A DNA stretch of 64,000 nt. It comes from Flavobacterium soli DSM 19725. GTDB lineage: Bacteria; Bacteroidota; Bacteroidia; Flavobacteriales; Flavobacteriaceae. Location of the stretch: the NCBI RefSeq assembly GCF_000422705.1, contig NZ_AUGO01000001.1, positions 372,001 to 436,000 of the forward strand, in the 5' to 3' direction. The notes under the pieces are model-generated. The model saw only the letters and a list, made by a program, of their open reading frames with translations, was not told where the DNA came from and did not search any database. The translations under genes and the position numbers were made by a program. Positions within the stretch are counted from its first letter, which is position 1. Every line of letters begins with the position of its first letter. Shown here one piece after another: positions 53,595 through 63,629 of this stretch.

Positions 53595-54389
53595 CTAATC
53601 AATAAAAATTCTATCAAAGCCATCCGGAACGCTATAAGGGAAAGAAATTTCCTCATTAAAAGTAGCCGACTTGTATTCTATATCAATTTTCGTTGTTTTG
53701 TTGTCCTGCAATGCCTCAATGATTAATTGTGTTGGCAAAATAACTTCTGGATAATCCTTATGATTCGGATAACTCACTTTCAACATCCTGTTTTTTGTCT
53801 TTTGGCTAATTTCCTGCCTTTTGATTAAAAATTGTGATGCCTCAAAAAAGAACGCTTTTTCAGTATTTTTATTGGATTGATCTTCCAGTTTATATAGTCC
53901 TTCTTCAATTGAAGCTTCATATTTCCCTTTGTTCAAATCATCGAAAGCTTGGCCTATTAGCATGTTTTGAACTTTTTTAAAATCCAAATCGGTTCCAAGC
54001 CATTTGCTTAAAGTCGAATAATCGCCTTCAAAATATTTGTTTCCGGATTTTTCATAATATTTAACCTCTTTTGGAGTAATCAAAGCTTTTGCCACGGTGT
54101 AACCAAAAACGCGAACACTCAACAATATTTTTTCGTCTTTTTGGATTCGAACATCAGCCGATACATTCAGGCTTTGCTTTTCGTCCTTATATTCGACGTC
54201 CGCTTTTATGTAGGCTGTTTTGAAATCCTTTTTTACCGCATAATGATTGGAAACAATTTTATCAGCACCCATCTTTTTGGTTGCTGTAGCTTCGGCAATC
54301 ACGGTTTTGGATTTACAGGAAATTATAGATGTAAAAAAGGCAAGAAGCATCACATATTTCCAAGCTTTATTCTTCCTTATATTTTTCAT
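53595..54389 (-). CDS. DUF4292 lipoprotein (LolB-like fold suspected)
   Basis: This 264-residue lipoprotein has a lipobox at Cys25 (TSIISC). The mature part is beta-rich with repeated charged strands (for example LNVSADVRIQKDEKILLSVR, TKIDIEYKSATFNEEISFPY), as in DUF4292 proteins, which resemble LolB/LolA carriers. A role in lipoprotein or lipid transport to the outer membrane is an inference. It is coupled to the TPR gene upstream (7 bases) and the EnvC-like gene downstream (23 bases). Confidence 0.85.
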   Translation of the reverse strand: MKNIRKNKAWKYVMLLAFFTSIISCKSKTVIAEATATKKMGADKIVSNHYAVKKDFKTAYIKADVEYKDEKQSLNVSADVRIQKDEKILLSVRVFGYTVAKALITPKEVKYYEKSGNKYFEGDYSTLSKWLGTDLDFKKVQNMLIGQAFDDLNKGKYEASIEEGLYKLEDQSNKNTEKAFFFEASQFLIKRQEISQKTKNRMLKVSYPNHKDYPEVILPTQLIIEALQDNKTTKIDIEYKSATFNEEISFPYSVPDGFDRIFID

Positions 54390-54396
54390 AACTGTT

Positions 54397-55737
54397 TTAT
54401 TCTTTTAATAATTTATCGGCTTTTAGAAAATAGTTTTCTTTCTTCTTCATGTCGCCCAAACCATTATAGGCTTCACCTAATTGTATATTAAAATTAATTT
54501 CCAGATTTTTATTTTCTACCAAATAATCGATTCCTGTTTCCAAGATATCTTTTGCCTTTTTGAAATTTTTCAATTGATTGTTGGCCAAACCTGCATAGTA
54601 ATAAAATTCAGGATTAGACGGAAACAACTCCATCATGTTTTCAGCATTTTTAGCAAGCTCTTTAAACTGTTGATTTTCGGCATAAGCCTGAAACAAAAGC
54701 ATCGTGTTTCCTAGATTAGTGGGATTGCTACTTTGTTCCATTTCATAATATTTAATGGCCTTGTTCCAATCTTTTTTATTTTGATAAAACTTCCCAATTT
54801 CCTTTGCAACATCTACTTCATTTTCGTTTTCAAAATAGGCAATTGCTTTTTCCAAAGCAGCTTCATATTTTGGATTATTGGTAACAAAAATCAAAAACTC
54901 ATTTAAAATTCTGTGCTTAATTTTATCATCAACTTCATCACTATCAAGTACTTGATTCATTGAAGCAACTGCTTTATCGCCATCATTATTATTGAGATGA
55001 AATTTAAAAAGACTCACTTGAGCCCAATCCGAACTTGGAATTTCCTTTTCCAATTGTTTGGCAACTTCAAGCGCTTTTTCTTCTTCATTACTATTTGAAT
55101 ACAGATAAATCAGGGAAATGTAGTTGGCTTCTTCTTTTGGATGCTTTTTGATTAACTCTACCAGATTTTCCTTCTCGCTTCCTTGGTATTTTGCAGTTTG
55201 CAGAATTTGCATTTTATAGCCATCTCTTTTTGCAGATTTGCCTACATTTTCATTCAAATCATTGATTAGAGCCAAAGCCTTGTCAAATTGTTGGGTGTAC
55301 ATGTAAAGCGAAACTAGGTCTTCCTTATATCCGGGATCAAATTCGATGAGCTTCGTTACAATAATGATGGACTGATTATAGTCTTGTGTTTGATAGCAAA
55401 CATCATACATTCCGTTCCAATACCATTTGTTTGAAGGGTCAATTTGTGCTGCTTTTTCGAAAGACTCATAAGCATCTTTATACCCTTTTATTTTGAGATA
55501 ATTTTTACCTAGCTCATTGTAAACAATTGGATTTTGAGGCTCCAGTTTCAAACATTTTTCTAATGCTTCAATTGCCTTATCATGATTTTCGATTCCTTTT
55601 TGCTTTAAAGCTTCAAAGAAATGTTCCTGAAATGCATCGGTTTCCAAACCAATAGTTTCGGGTTCTGCTTGTGCAAAAACCGAATTTGGATTGGAAAACA
55701 ACATTCCGAATAATAGGATTAGGGCAATTTTTTTCAT
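54397..55737 (-). CDS. Exported tetratricopeptide-repeat protein
   Basis: This 446-residue protein has a signal peptide (to SVFAQ) and about ten TPR-like helix pairs from residue 40 to 440. Examples are AIEALEKCLKLEPQNPIVYN, YESFEKAAQIDPSNKWYWNG and AIKYYEMEQSSNPTNLGNTM. TPR arrays bind other proteins. Its place between a nucleotidyltransferase and the DUF4292 lipoprotein in an envelope operon suggests a scaffold for envelope assembly; there is no enzymatic motif. Confidence 0.88.
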   Translation of the reverse strand: MKKIALILLFGMLFSNPNSVFAQAEPETIGLETDAFQEHFFEALKQKGIENHDKAIEALEKCLKLEPQNPIVYNELGKNYLKIKGYKDAYESFEKAAQIDPSNKWYWNGMYDVCYQTQDYNQSIIIVTKLIEFDPGYKEDLVSLYMYTQQFDKALALINDLNENVGKSAKRDGYKMQILQTAKYQGSEKENLVELIKKHPKEEANYISLIYLYSNSNEEEKALEVAKQLEKEIPSSDWAQVSLFKFHLNNNDGDKAVASMNQVLDSDEVDDKIKHRILNEFLIFVTNNPKYEAALEKAIAYFENENEVDVAKEIGKFYQNKKDWNKAIKYYEMEQSSNPTNLGNTMLLFQAYAENQQFKELAKNAENMMELFPSNPEFYYYAGLANNQLKNFKKAKDILETGIDYLVENKNLEINFNIQLGEAYNGLGDMKKKENYFLKADKLLKE

Positions 55738-55743
55738 TTAAAT

Positions 55744-56754
55744 TTATTCTAAAACCGAATAATCGCCAATACTGATCGAAGTAAAATTACCATCAAAGCT
55801 GGCGTGACTTCCAATCATGGCATTATCCAAATTAGCATTTTTGATATAAGAATTATGTTGCACAAGGCTGTTCTTGATAGTCGAATTTGTGACGTGAGAT
55901 CCTTTTCCAAGCGACACATTTGGGCCTACAGTTGCATTGATTAAGATAACATCTTTATCGATAAAACAAGGCGGAACAATCGTTGAATTTTCTAGTTTCA
56001 CATTAGAATCAACCAAGTTTTCACCATCATTGTGCAAAAACCCAAGCATTCTTCCATTGGTTTCAACTGTAACATTTTTGTTGCCACAATCCATCCATTC
56101 ATCGACTTTACCTGGTACAAATTTCATGCCTTTTGCCATCATTTGCTTAATTCCGTCGTTAATTTGATATTCGCCACCATGAATAATGTTGTTGTCTAAA
56201 ACCAGTTGCAGTTCATTTTTCAAAACGGCTACATCTTTGAAATAGTAAATACCAATTACGGCAAGATCCGATACAAATTCTTTTGGTTTTTCTACCAATT
56301 CGATGATTTCATTATTTTCATTCAAGTTAATAACGCCAAAAGCTTCTGGTTCATCCACTTGTTTTACCCAAATCACGCTATCGGCGGTTTGATCTAGATC
56401 AAAATCGGCACGAATTAATGTATCTGCATAAGCGATAACGGCTGGACCGCTCAAAGAATCCTTGGCACACATAATAGCATGGCCTGTTCCTAAAGCTTCA
56501 TTTTGATAATAAATAGTTCCTTTTGCACCCAATTTTTGAGCAATAGCAATTAGGTCATCTTCTACTTTCTTACCAAAACTTTCGTGGATTACAAAAGCCA
56601 CTTCCTCAATATCTTGATTTAAAACACCTGCAATATCTTCAACTAAACGATGCACGATTGGTTTTCCTGCAATTGGAATTAGTGGTTTTGGTACTGTTAA
56701 TGTATGTGGTCTTAAACGAGAACCACGTCCTGCCATCGGAACTATTATTTTCAT
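55744..56754 (-). CDS. Sugar-phosphate nucleotidyltransferase with left-handed beta-helix tail
   Basis: This 336-residue cytoplasmic enzyme has the nucleotidyltransferase signature MAGRGSRLRPHTLTVPKPL at residues 7-25 and GTGHAIMCAKDSLSG near 88, which bind the nucleotide and sugar phosphate. The tail (about 255-336) is a run of hexapeptide-type repeats (for example IDKDVILINATVGPNVSLGK), as in GlmU-like proteins. The product could be an NDP-glucose or NDP-mannose; it cannot be fixed by eye. It lies 164 bases after dut, so it may have its own promoter; that spacer is AT-rich with no gene. Confidence 0.88.
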   Translation of the reverse strand: MKIIVPMAGRGSRLRPHTLTVPKPLIPIAGKPIVHRLVEDIAGVLNQDIEEVAFVIHESFGKKVEDDLIAIAQKLGAKGTIYYQNEALGTGHAIMCAKDSLSGPAVIAYADTLIRADFDLDQTADSVIWVKQVDEPEAFGVINLNENNEIIELVEKPKEFVSDLAVIGIYYFKDVAVLKNELQLVLDNNIIHGGEYQINDGIKQMMAKGMKFVPGKVDEWMDCGNKNVTVETNGRMLGFLHNDGENLVDSNVKLENSTIVPPCFIDKDVILINATVGPNVSLGKGSHVTNSTIKNSLVQHNSYIKNANLDNAMIGSHASFDGNFTSISIGDYSVLE

Positions 56755-56918
56755 ATTATTTCTTATTAAAGGATTAAAAGATTTAAAAATTACAAATCAG
56801 AATCTTTAAATTTTTTACTCTTAGAATTATTACTTTTTATTTAAACACTAAGCTCACAATGCTTTTTCGCAAAGTTCACAAAGCCGGAAAACTGATTACT
56901 GAAAACTGTTACTGCCTA

Positions 56919-57353
56919 CTATTTCACTCCCGTACTACCAAAACCTCCTTCACCTCTTGTCGTTTCAGACAATTCGTGAACTTCAGTCCATTCGGCACGT
57001 TCGTGTTTCGCAATGATCAATTGGGCAATTCTTTCGCCGTTTTCGACAACGAAAGGTTCATTGGATAAATTTACTAAAATCACTCCAATTTCTCCACGAT
57101 AATCTGCATCAACTGTTCCTGGTGAATTCAGGACGGTGATTCCTTTTTTTGCCGCAAGGCCACTTCTTGGTCTAACTTGTGCTTCGTAGCCAATTGGCAA
57201 TTCTATAAAAAGGCCAGTTTTGACAATGGCTCTTTCCAAAGGATTTAGTGTGATTGATTCTGTGAGATTTGCTCTTAAATCCATCCCTGCTGAAGCGATT
57301 GTTTCATAATTTGGCAACGGATGTTGTGACTTATTGTTGATTTTGATGTTCAT
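56919..57353 (-). CDS. dut: dUTP diphosphatase
   Basis: This enzyme hydrolyses dUTP to dUMP and diphosphate, keeping uracil out of DNA. It is 144 residues of the trimeric family with all five motifs: [36 protein letters not shown] and the C-terminal arm [10 protein letters not shown] that closes over the active site. It follows the flippase gene by 10 bases. The position in an envelope operon looks incidental. Confidence 0.96.
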   Translation of the reverse strand: MNIKINNKSQHPLPNYETIASAGMDLRANLTESITLNPLERAIVKTGLFIELPIGYEAQVRPRSGLAAKKGITVLNSPGTVDADYRGEIGVILVNLSNEPFVVENGERIAQLIIAKHERAEWTEVHELSETTRGEGGFGSTGVK

Positions 57354-57363
57354 TATATCGGGT

Positions 57364-58845
57364 TTAAGCTTTTCTTTTTATAATTTTATTTAATGTTTCT
57401 TTTTCGTTGTAATATATGAAATACGTGAATAGGATTATCAATGGAATGCCAACAAAATAATTTTCTCTAAAGAAATAGAACGAGAGTACTGAAAATAGTA
57501 TTGAGATTCCCAAATAACCTCCAATTTTTTTCATGTCATACGGAACTGGATAGTATTTGTTTCCAAGGATATAGGAAATTATCATCATACTTCCGTAGGC
57601 CACGATTGTTGCAATTGCTGAACCCATGTATCCATTATGCCCGTTTTTATCAAAGTAAGGAATCAAGAAAAAGTTTAAAAGTAAAGTCAAAATTGCTCCA
57701 ACAATAGAGATATAAGCTCCAATTTTAGTCTTATCCGTCAACTTATACCAAACCGATAGATTGTTATAAATCCCGAGGAAGAAATTTGCCAAAATAATTA
57801 AAGGAACTACTTTCATAGCACCCCAATATTCCTTGTTGGGAAGTAGAAAATACTTTAATAGATCTGCAAAAACAATAACCCCCAAAAGAATCAAGGAACC
57901 AAAAATGACAAAATATTTTGTAATGTTGGCATAGGTTTGCTTTGCATTTTCTGAACTTGCGTGACTAAAAAAGAATGGTTCAATACCTAATCTAAATGCA
58001 GTTGCATATAAAACCATAAACAATCCTAATTTATAACAAGCAGAATAAGCTCCAACGGAAGATTCCGCAATGTCTTCTGGTAGAAGATAACCTAAGATGA
58101 TTTTATCTAAATGCTCATTTACAGCAAATGCAATTCCTGCAATTAGAATTGGAAAACCGTAATACATCATTTTCTTCCAAAGTTGAAAATCAAAATGCCA
58201 CTTGACGTGTAAATAATTAGGCGAAAGCACTACAAAAGTGACCAAACTCGCAATTAAGTTTGCCATAAAAATATAGCCTATCTGGAAATTTTCGAAATAT
58301 AATGTTGCTAGAAATGTATCTGGGTTATTTTGTGCGATTTGCGGAAGATAGAGTAAGAAAAACAAGTTCAACGCCATATTGATGACCACGTTTCCTATCT
58401 TGATTACAGCATAAACAATTGGTCTTTGTTCGGCTCTTAATTTAGAAAATGGAATGATAACCAAGGCATCTAAAACCAAAATCCAAATGGCATAGGTCAC
58501 ATATTCGACTTCCACATTTATCCAACTGGATAGTGTATTTCTAAAAAAAAGCGAAAGGAATAAAAATCCAATCGAAGTCCAAAAAATGGAAATGGTAGAG
58601 GTTTCTATTACATCTTTTTTATTGTCTTCTGAATTATAAAAACGAAAAAAAGCAGTTTCCATTCCGTAGGAAAGAGTCACGTTGAAGAAAATCATAAAAG
58701 CCAAAAGTATGGTAACTTGCCCATAATCAGCAGTTACAAGATTGTCCGTATGAATTCTTACCAATAGAAAACTCAGCATTCTCGGTAATACCGTGGCGAG
58801 TCCGTAAATGGCTGTTTGTTTGAAAAGATTTTTATATAAACTCAA
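57364..58845 (-). CDS. Polysaccharide flippase (MATE/Wzx-like)
   Basis: This inner-membrane protein of about 12-14 helices in the oligosaccharide flippase/MVF group moves lipid-linked saccharides. The start is uncertain: TTG at 58845 gives [20 protein letters not shown] right after the initiator, the form I recall for flavobacterial relatives, and 493 residues; another TTG at 58869 would add eight residues. Helices are rich in Phe and Tyr, with small charged gaps (for example [20 protein letters not shown]). It heads the operon that includes dut, the nucleotidyltransferase and outer-envelope factors, which fits a role in surface polysaccharide export. Confidence 0.85.
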   Translation of the reverse strand: MSLYKNLFKQTAIYGLATVLPRMLSFLLVRIHTDNLVTADYGQVTILLAFMIFFNVTLSYGMETAFFRFYNSEDNKKDVIETSTISIFWTSIGFLFLSLFFRNTLSSWINVEVEYVTYAIWILVLDALVIIPFSKLRAEQRPIVYAVIKIGNVVINMALNLFFLLYLPQIAQNNPDTFLATLYFENFQIGYIFMANLIASLVTFVVLSPNYLHVKWHFDFQLWKKMMYYGFPILIAGIAFAVNEHLDKIILGYLLPEDIAESSVGAYSACYKLGLFMVLYATAFRLGIEPFFFSHASSENAKQTYANITKYFVIFGSLILLGVIVFADLLKYFLLPNKEYWGAMKVVPLIILANFFLGIYNNLSVWYKLTDKTKIGAYISIVGAILTLLLNFFLIPYFDKNGHNGYMGSAIATIVAYGSMMIISYILGNKYYPVPYDMKKIGGYLGISILFSVLSFYFFRENYFVGIPLIILFTYFIYYNEKETLNKIIKRKA

Positions 58846-58960
58846 GGTGTGTTTCGTAATTTGTAACAAAAATAACTATTTCTTTGGGTTTTTAAGTCGG
58901 TAATGTTTTAATTTACATATTCACAATTAATATATTTATTTGAAATCATACACTTCTATA

Positions 58961-61045
58961 ATGAACAGAATTATTTTTTCGCTTATTTTTCTTTTAAACC
59001 TTCAAATCTTGTTTGGACAAGAATTTCCTAAAGCCAAAAAAACACCAAAAACGGTCACGAAACATAACATTTCATTTGTAGATGATTATTCTTGGCTGGA
59101 AGATATGCGTTCTAATGAAGTGAATAATTGGTTGGACGAGCAAAATAAAATTGTTGATGAGCATCTTAAAGGAATATTCGAGATATACAATCCTTCTACA
59201 ACTATTAAAGAGTATGACAAATTAACCACCTACAGAATTCCAGAACGAAAAGGAAAATATTATTATTCCTATTATCGCAAGGAAAGCAAATCTTCGTCCT
59301 TGTATATGCGAAACAATGTCGATGATAAATCGGTTGAAATTATCGACCCCAACACCATTTATGAGGATAAAATCGTAACCCTCAGCAACCATTATCCTTC
59401 GGGAAGTTCAAAATATCTGGCCTATAAAATCCGAATTGATGGAAGCGATAAGGAAGAAATTCGGTTTTTTGATTTGGATAAACGAGAAAAAATGGAAGAC
59501 ATACTATACAACGTGAAATTTTCGAATGTTTCATGGAATGGCGATCTTGGTGTTTTTTATAAGAAGAATAACAACCAGCAACAATTTGCCAAGGATTCTA
59601 CCTTCCAATTGTTTTATCATAAAATTGGTTTCAAGCAAGATGATGATGAACTTGTTTATGATGGCGCTAATGATGAAAGCAATATTAGTTTTTTTACAGC
59701 TTGGGAAAAACTTTTTGTTATAGAAAACGACAAGAATGATGTTTCAAAAAACTATTATTATGGCAATTTAAAAGACGAGAAAATGGTTCTGGAAAAATTT
59801 ATTGAAAATGATTCCACCAATTTTAAATTCTTGAGTTATAAAACCAATCGGGTTTATTATTCGACCCGAAAATATAATTGGGGCGAAATCCGTTCTTTTG
59901 ATTTGAATAATCCCGCAGAAAATTCAGTTGTTGTTCCACAAATTTATAATCATCTTTTACAGAAATCGCTTTTCTACAAGGATTATATCATCTGTAAATA
60001 TAAAACCATAGGTAAAAATTATTTTATAGTGTATGACTATAACGGAAAAATGATTCGGAAAGTTGAAGTCCAACCGGGTTTAGATTTAGAAATTATTTCT
60101 TTTGATTCTTGGAAGAAAGATATTTTTTATGGCTCTTTTTCTTATGTTGACCGATATGAAAATCATAAATTCAATATCGATACTGGTGCCGATATTCTTT
60201 TCTTTACAAAATCAAATCCTGCAAAGCCAACACTTTTTCCCTATAATCATTTTGAAACCAAGACGATCAGCTATAAAAATAGAGACAATATTGATATTCC
60301 AATCACGATTGTTTATAAGAAAGGAATTGTTTTGGATGGAAACAATCCTACGTTATTGAAAGCCTATGGCGGTTTTGGAAAAGTCAATATTCCCAGTTAT
60401 GATACGGGTTTAATTTATTTTCTAGAAAATGGTGGTGTTTTCGCTTATGCAGAAATTAGAGGTGGTGGCGAAAAAGGAGTAAAGTGGCATACTGACGGAA
60501 TGGGTTTGAAAAAGATGAATTCCTTCAATGACTTTATTGATGCCGCTGAATTCTTAATCAAAGAAAAATACACCACTCCAAACAAATTGGCCATCACGGG
60601 AGCTTCACAAGGAGGGTTATTGGTTGGAGTAGCAATGACCCAAAGACCCGAACTGTTTAAGGTTGCAATTCCAGATGTAGGTGTTTTTGATATGGCAAAT
60701 TTCCACCAATATTCAATCGGAAGATTTCATTATGATGAATATGGAAATCCCGAAAAAACAGAAGATTTTAAAGCGATGATGGACTATTCACCTTATCACA
60801 ACATCAAAGACGATGTGAATTATCCAATAACATTAATCATCACCTCCGAAAATGATGACAGAGTTCCGCCTGTTCATTCCTATAAATTTGCCGCAAAGTT
60901 GCAAAATAGGACAGCTCAAAAGAATCCTGTTTTCATCAAAACCTTAAAAAAAGCCGGACACTATGGTAACAATTCTAGCTATGAGAATAGAATTCAGGAA
61001 AAGTCAGAGCTTTATGCTTTTCTTTTGTACCATTTAAACCAATAA
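58961..61045 (+). CDS. Prolyl oligopeptidase family serine peptidase (S9A)
   Basis: The start at 58961 (MNRIIFSLIFLLNLQILFGQ) gives a signal peptide and 694 residues, so the enzyme is exported, probably to the periplasm. An N-terminal seven-blade propeller domain (about 30-410) gates a C-terminal alpha/beta hydrolase. The nucleophile serine is in GASQGGLL near residue 549, the aspartate in ENDDRVPPVH, the histidine in KKAGHYG. The arrangement and length match prolyl endopeptidase, which cuts small peptides after proline. It is a single gene. Confidence 0.94.
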   Translation: MNRIIFSLIFLLNLQILFGQEFPKAKKTPKTVTKHNISFVDDYSWLEDMRSNEVNNWLDEQNKIVDEHLKGIFEIYNPSTTIKEYDKLTTYRIPERKGKYYYSYYRKESKSSSLYMRNNVDDKSVEIIDPNTIYEDKIVTLSNHYPSGSSKYLAYKIRIDGSDKEEIRFFDLDKREKMEDILYNVKFSNVSWNGDLGVFYKKNNNQQQFAKDSTFQLFYHKIGFKQDDDELVYDGANDESNISFFTAWEKLFVIENDKNDVSKNYYYGNLKDEKMVLEKFIENDSTNFKFLSYKTNRVYYSTRKYNWGEIRSFDLNNPAENSVVVPQIYNHLLQKSLFYKDYIICKYKTIGKNYFIVYDYNGKMIRKVEVQPGLDLEIISFDSWKKDIFYGSFSYVDRYENHKFNIDTGADILFFTKSNPAKPTLFPYNHFETKTISYKNRDNIDIPITIVYKKGIVLDGNNPTLLKAYGGFGKVNIPSYDTGLIYFLENGGVFAYAEIRGGGEKGVKWHTDGMGLKKMNSFNDFIDAAEFLIKEKYTTPNKLAITGASQGGLLVGVAMTQRPELFKVAIPDVGVFDMANFHQYSIGRFHYDEYGNPEKTEDFKAMMDYSPYHNIKDDVNYPITLIITSENDDRVPPVHSYKFAAKLQNRTAQKNPVFIKTLKKAGHYGNNSSYENRIQEKSELYAFLLYHLNQ

Positions 61046-61072
61046 AAAAGCCGACATCTCTGTCAGCTTTCA
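61043..61072. terminator. Bidirectional terminator between the S9 peptidase and the ATP synthase operon
   Basis: AAAGCCGACA pairs with TGTCAGCTTT (one mismatch) around TCTC. T runs follow on both strands, best on the minus strand, so it mainly ends the atp transcript 20 bases after atpG. Confidence 0.8.
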
Positions 61073-61091
61073 ATTATAGTTAGATAAAATA

Positions 61092-61952
61092 TTATCCTTT
61101 TAAAGCTTCAGCTCCACCAACGATCTCTAGGATTTCGTTAGTAATCGCTGCCTGACGAGCTTTGTTATAAGTCAGTTTCAATTGATTTCTCAACTCAGTT
61201 GCATTGTCAGTTGCTTTGTGCATCGCCGTCATACGAGCTCCATGTTCTGAAGCGAATGAATCTCTAATAGCTTTGTACAATTGTGTTTTTAATGATTTCG
61301 GAATCAAAGTCAGGATGATTTCTTCCTTCTCTGGCTCAAAAATATAATCTCCCGTTGAAGCAGGCGTTTCAGAAACAATTGGCGCCAATGGTAAGAATTG
61401 TTCCGTTTGAACGATTTGAGTTGCGGCATTTTTAAATTGGTTGTACACCAATTCAATCTTGTCGTATTGTCCAGACGTAAACTTTTCGGTTAATGTTTGG
61501 GCAATTTCAGCTACATTTTCAAAAGTCAAACTATCAAAAACAGCACTTTGATTGTCTGTAACTTTACAGGTTTTACCTAGAACATCGTTTCCTTTTTTAC
61601 CGATAGCAAAAACATCAACTTGCTTTCCAGCATAAAATTCTGTGCGGTTTTTAACTTCCTTGATTACATTGGTATTGAAAGCTCCGCATAAACCTCTGTT
61701 TGAAGTTATGGCAACAATCAAAACCTTTTTTACTTCACGTTGTGTTGTAAATTCTCCTCCAGTATCACCTTCAAGTGTAGCAGAAAGATTTTGTAATAAC
61801 TCGGTTAATTTTTCGGCATAAGGTCGCATTGCTGTGATTGCATCTTGTGCTTTTTTCAACTTTGCTGCAGAAACCATTTTCATCGCAGAAGTAATCTGCA
61901 TCGTTGATGAAACGGAAGTAATTCTATTACGGATTTCCTTTAAATTTGCCAT
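61092..61952 (-). CDS. atpG: ATP synthase F1 subunit gamma
   Basis: This is the central shaft of the F1 motor, 286 residues. N-terminal helix MANLKEIRNRITSVSSTMQI and C-terminal helix MTAMHKATDNATELRNQL form the coiled coil that turns inside the alpha-beta ring, and TSNRGLCGAFN marks the conserved globular part. It is the last gene of the atp unit here; a terminator follows, and beta and epsilon genes are not downstream. A repeat-rich spacer of 85 bases separates it from atpA. Confidence 0.97.
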   Translation of the reverse strand: MANLKEIRNRITSVSSTMQITSAMKMVSAAKLKKAQDAITAMRPYAEKLTELLQNLSATLEGDTGGEFTTQREVKKVLIVAITSNRGLCGAFNTNVIKEVKNRTEFYAGKQVDVFAIGKKGNDVLGKTCKVTDNQSAVFDSLTFENVAEIAQTLTEKFTSGQYDKIELVYNQFKNAATQIVQTEQFLPLAPIVSETPASTGDYIFEPEKEEIILTLIPKSLKTQLYKAIRDSFASEHGARMTAMHKATDNATELRNQLKLTYNKARQAAITNEILEIVGGAEALKG

Positions 61953-61964
61953 TTTCTTATGGAT

Positions 61965-62034
61965 TCAGGGTCTTTGGTTTAAGGTACAAGGTATTGGGAA
62001 ATCCCTGAACCTTGTACCATAAATCTTGTACCTT
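61965..62034. repeat. Interleaved inverted repeats in the atpA-atpG spacer
   Basis: GGTACAAGGT (61983-61992) is complementary to ACCTTGTACC (62009-62018), and CTTGTACCTT (62025-62034) repeats the same complement to 61981-61990. TCAGGG (61965-61970) pairs with CCCTGA (62003-62008). Alternative structures are possible, so the spacer could act on mRNA stability or on transcription within the operon. Confidence 0.75.
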
Positions 62035-62037
62035 ATT

Positions 62038-63615
62038 TTAGTTATATTTCGCTGAAACTTCTTTCGCCACGTTCTCGATAACATCAGTAATTTTGTCATC
62101 AAGTTTACCAGCTTTTAAAGCATCAAGAGTATCTCTGTGTTTTGCATTCAAGAATTCCAAGAAATCTTTCTCGAATTCTTTTACTTTATTTACAGGAACA
62201 TTTCTCAACAAGTTTTTAGAACCTGCATAGATAATAGCCACCTGATCTTCAACAGTATAAGGATCGTTCAAGCCTTGTTTCAAGATTTCAACGTTTCTCT
62301 TACCTTTTTCAATTACGTTCAACGTAACCGCATCAAGATCAGAACCGAATTTAGCAAACGCTTCCAATTCACGGAATTGTGCTTGATCCAATTTTAAAGT
62401 ACCTGATACTTTTTTCATTGATTTGATTTGAGCATTACCTCCAACACGCGATACCGAAATACCTACGTTAATAGCAGGACGAACCCCAGAGTTAAACAAA
62501 TCTCCATCAAGGAAAATCTGTCCATCGGTAATCGAAATTACGTTTGTTGGGATATATGCAGAAACGTCACCTGCTTGAGTTTCGATAATTGGCAAAGCTG
62601 TTAATGAACCACCACCTTTAACGATTCCTTTGATAGAATCTGGCAAGTCATTCATGTTTTTAGCGATGTCATCATTAGCGATAACTTTACAAGCTCTTTC
62701 TAATAAACGAGAGTGTAGGTAGAAAACGTCTCCAGGATAAGCCTCACGACCCGGTGGTCTTCTCAACAAAAGAGAAACCTCACGGTATGCAACTGCTTGT
62801 TTAGACAAATCATCATAAACAATTAATGCTGGACGACCTGAATCTCTAAAGTATTCTCCGATTGCAGCACCTGCCATTGGAGCATAAACCTGCATTGGAG
62901 CAGGATCAGAAGCATTTGCAGCAACAATAACCGTGTAAGCCATTGCACCTTTTTCTTCTAACATTTTAGCGATTGAAGCTACAGTTGAAGCTTTTTGCCC
63001 AATTGCAACATATATACAGAATACAGGCTGACCTGCATCATAAAATTCTTTTTGGTTTAGGATAGTATCCAAACAAACTGTTGATTTACCAGTTTGACGG
63101 TCACCAATCACAAGCTCTCTTTGTCCACGACCAACTGGGATCATAGCATCAACTGCTTTTACTCCTGTTTGCAATGGTTCAGTAACTGGCTGACGGAAGA
63201 TAACTCCAGGAGCTTTTCTTTCCAATGGCATTTCATATAAAGTTCCACCGATTGGCCCTTTTCCGTCGATAGGAAAACCAAGTGTGTTCACGATACGACC
63301 TACCATTTCTTCACCTACTTTTAGAGAAGCGATACGTTGTGTTCTCTTAGCAGTTGAACCTTCTTTGATACCTGTTGATGGTCCTAAAAGTACCACACCC
63401 ACGTTATCTTCTTCAAGGTTCAAAACGATAGCTTCAAGACCGTTATCGAATTCTACTAACTCTCCGTATTGAACGTTTGATAACCCGTAGATACGAGCGA
63501 TACCATCTCCAACATTCAAAACTGTTCCAACTTCTTCCAGCGTTGCACCAGATTCAAAACCTGATAATTGCTTTTTTAATATTGCTGAAATTTCAGCAGG
63601 TTTAATTTCCGCCAT
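62038..63615 (-). CDS. atpA: ATP synthase F1 subunit alpha
   Basis: This is the non-catalytic nucleotide-binding subunit of the F1 ring, 525 residues. Walker [10 protein letters not shown] is near residue 170, Walker B region [19 protein letters not shown] and the arginine finger region [19 protein letters not shown] are present. It follows atpH by 14 bases. The length is typical for Bacteroidetes. Confidence 0.98.
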   Translation of the reverse strand: MAEIKPAEISAILKKQLSGFESGATLEEVGTVLNVGDGIARIYGLSNVQYGELVEFDNGLEAIVLNLEEDNVGVVLLGPSTGIKEGSTAKRTQRIASLKVGEEMVGRIVNTLGFPIDGKGPIGGTLYEMPLERKAPGVIFRQPVTEPLQTGVKAVDAMIPVGRGQRELVIGDRQTGKSTVCLDTILNQKEFYDAGQPVFCIYVAIGQKASTVASIAKMLEEKGAMAYTVIVAANASDPAPMQVYAPMAGAAIGEYFRDSGRPALIVYDDLSKQAVAYREVSLLLRRPPGREAYPGDVFYLHSRLLERACKVIANDDIAKNMNDLPDSIKGIVKGGGSLTALPIIETQAGDVSAYIPTNVISITDGQIFLDGDLFNSGVRPAINVGISVSRVGGNAQIKSMKKVSGTLKLDQAQFRELEAFAKFGSDLDAVTLNVIEKGKRNVEILKQGLNDPYTVEDQVAIIYAGSKNLLRNVPVNKVKEFEKDFLEFLNAKHRDTLDALKAGKLDDKITDVIENVAKEVSAKYN

Positions 63616-63629
63616 AATTATATAAATAA

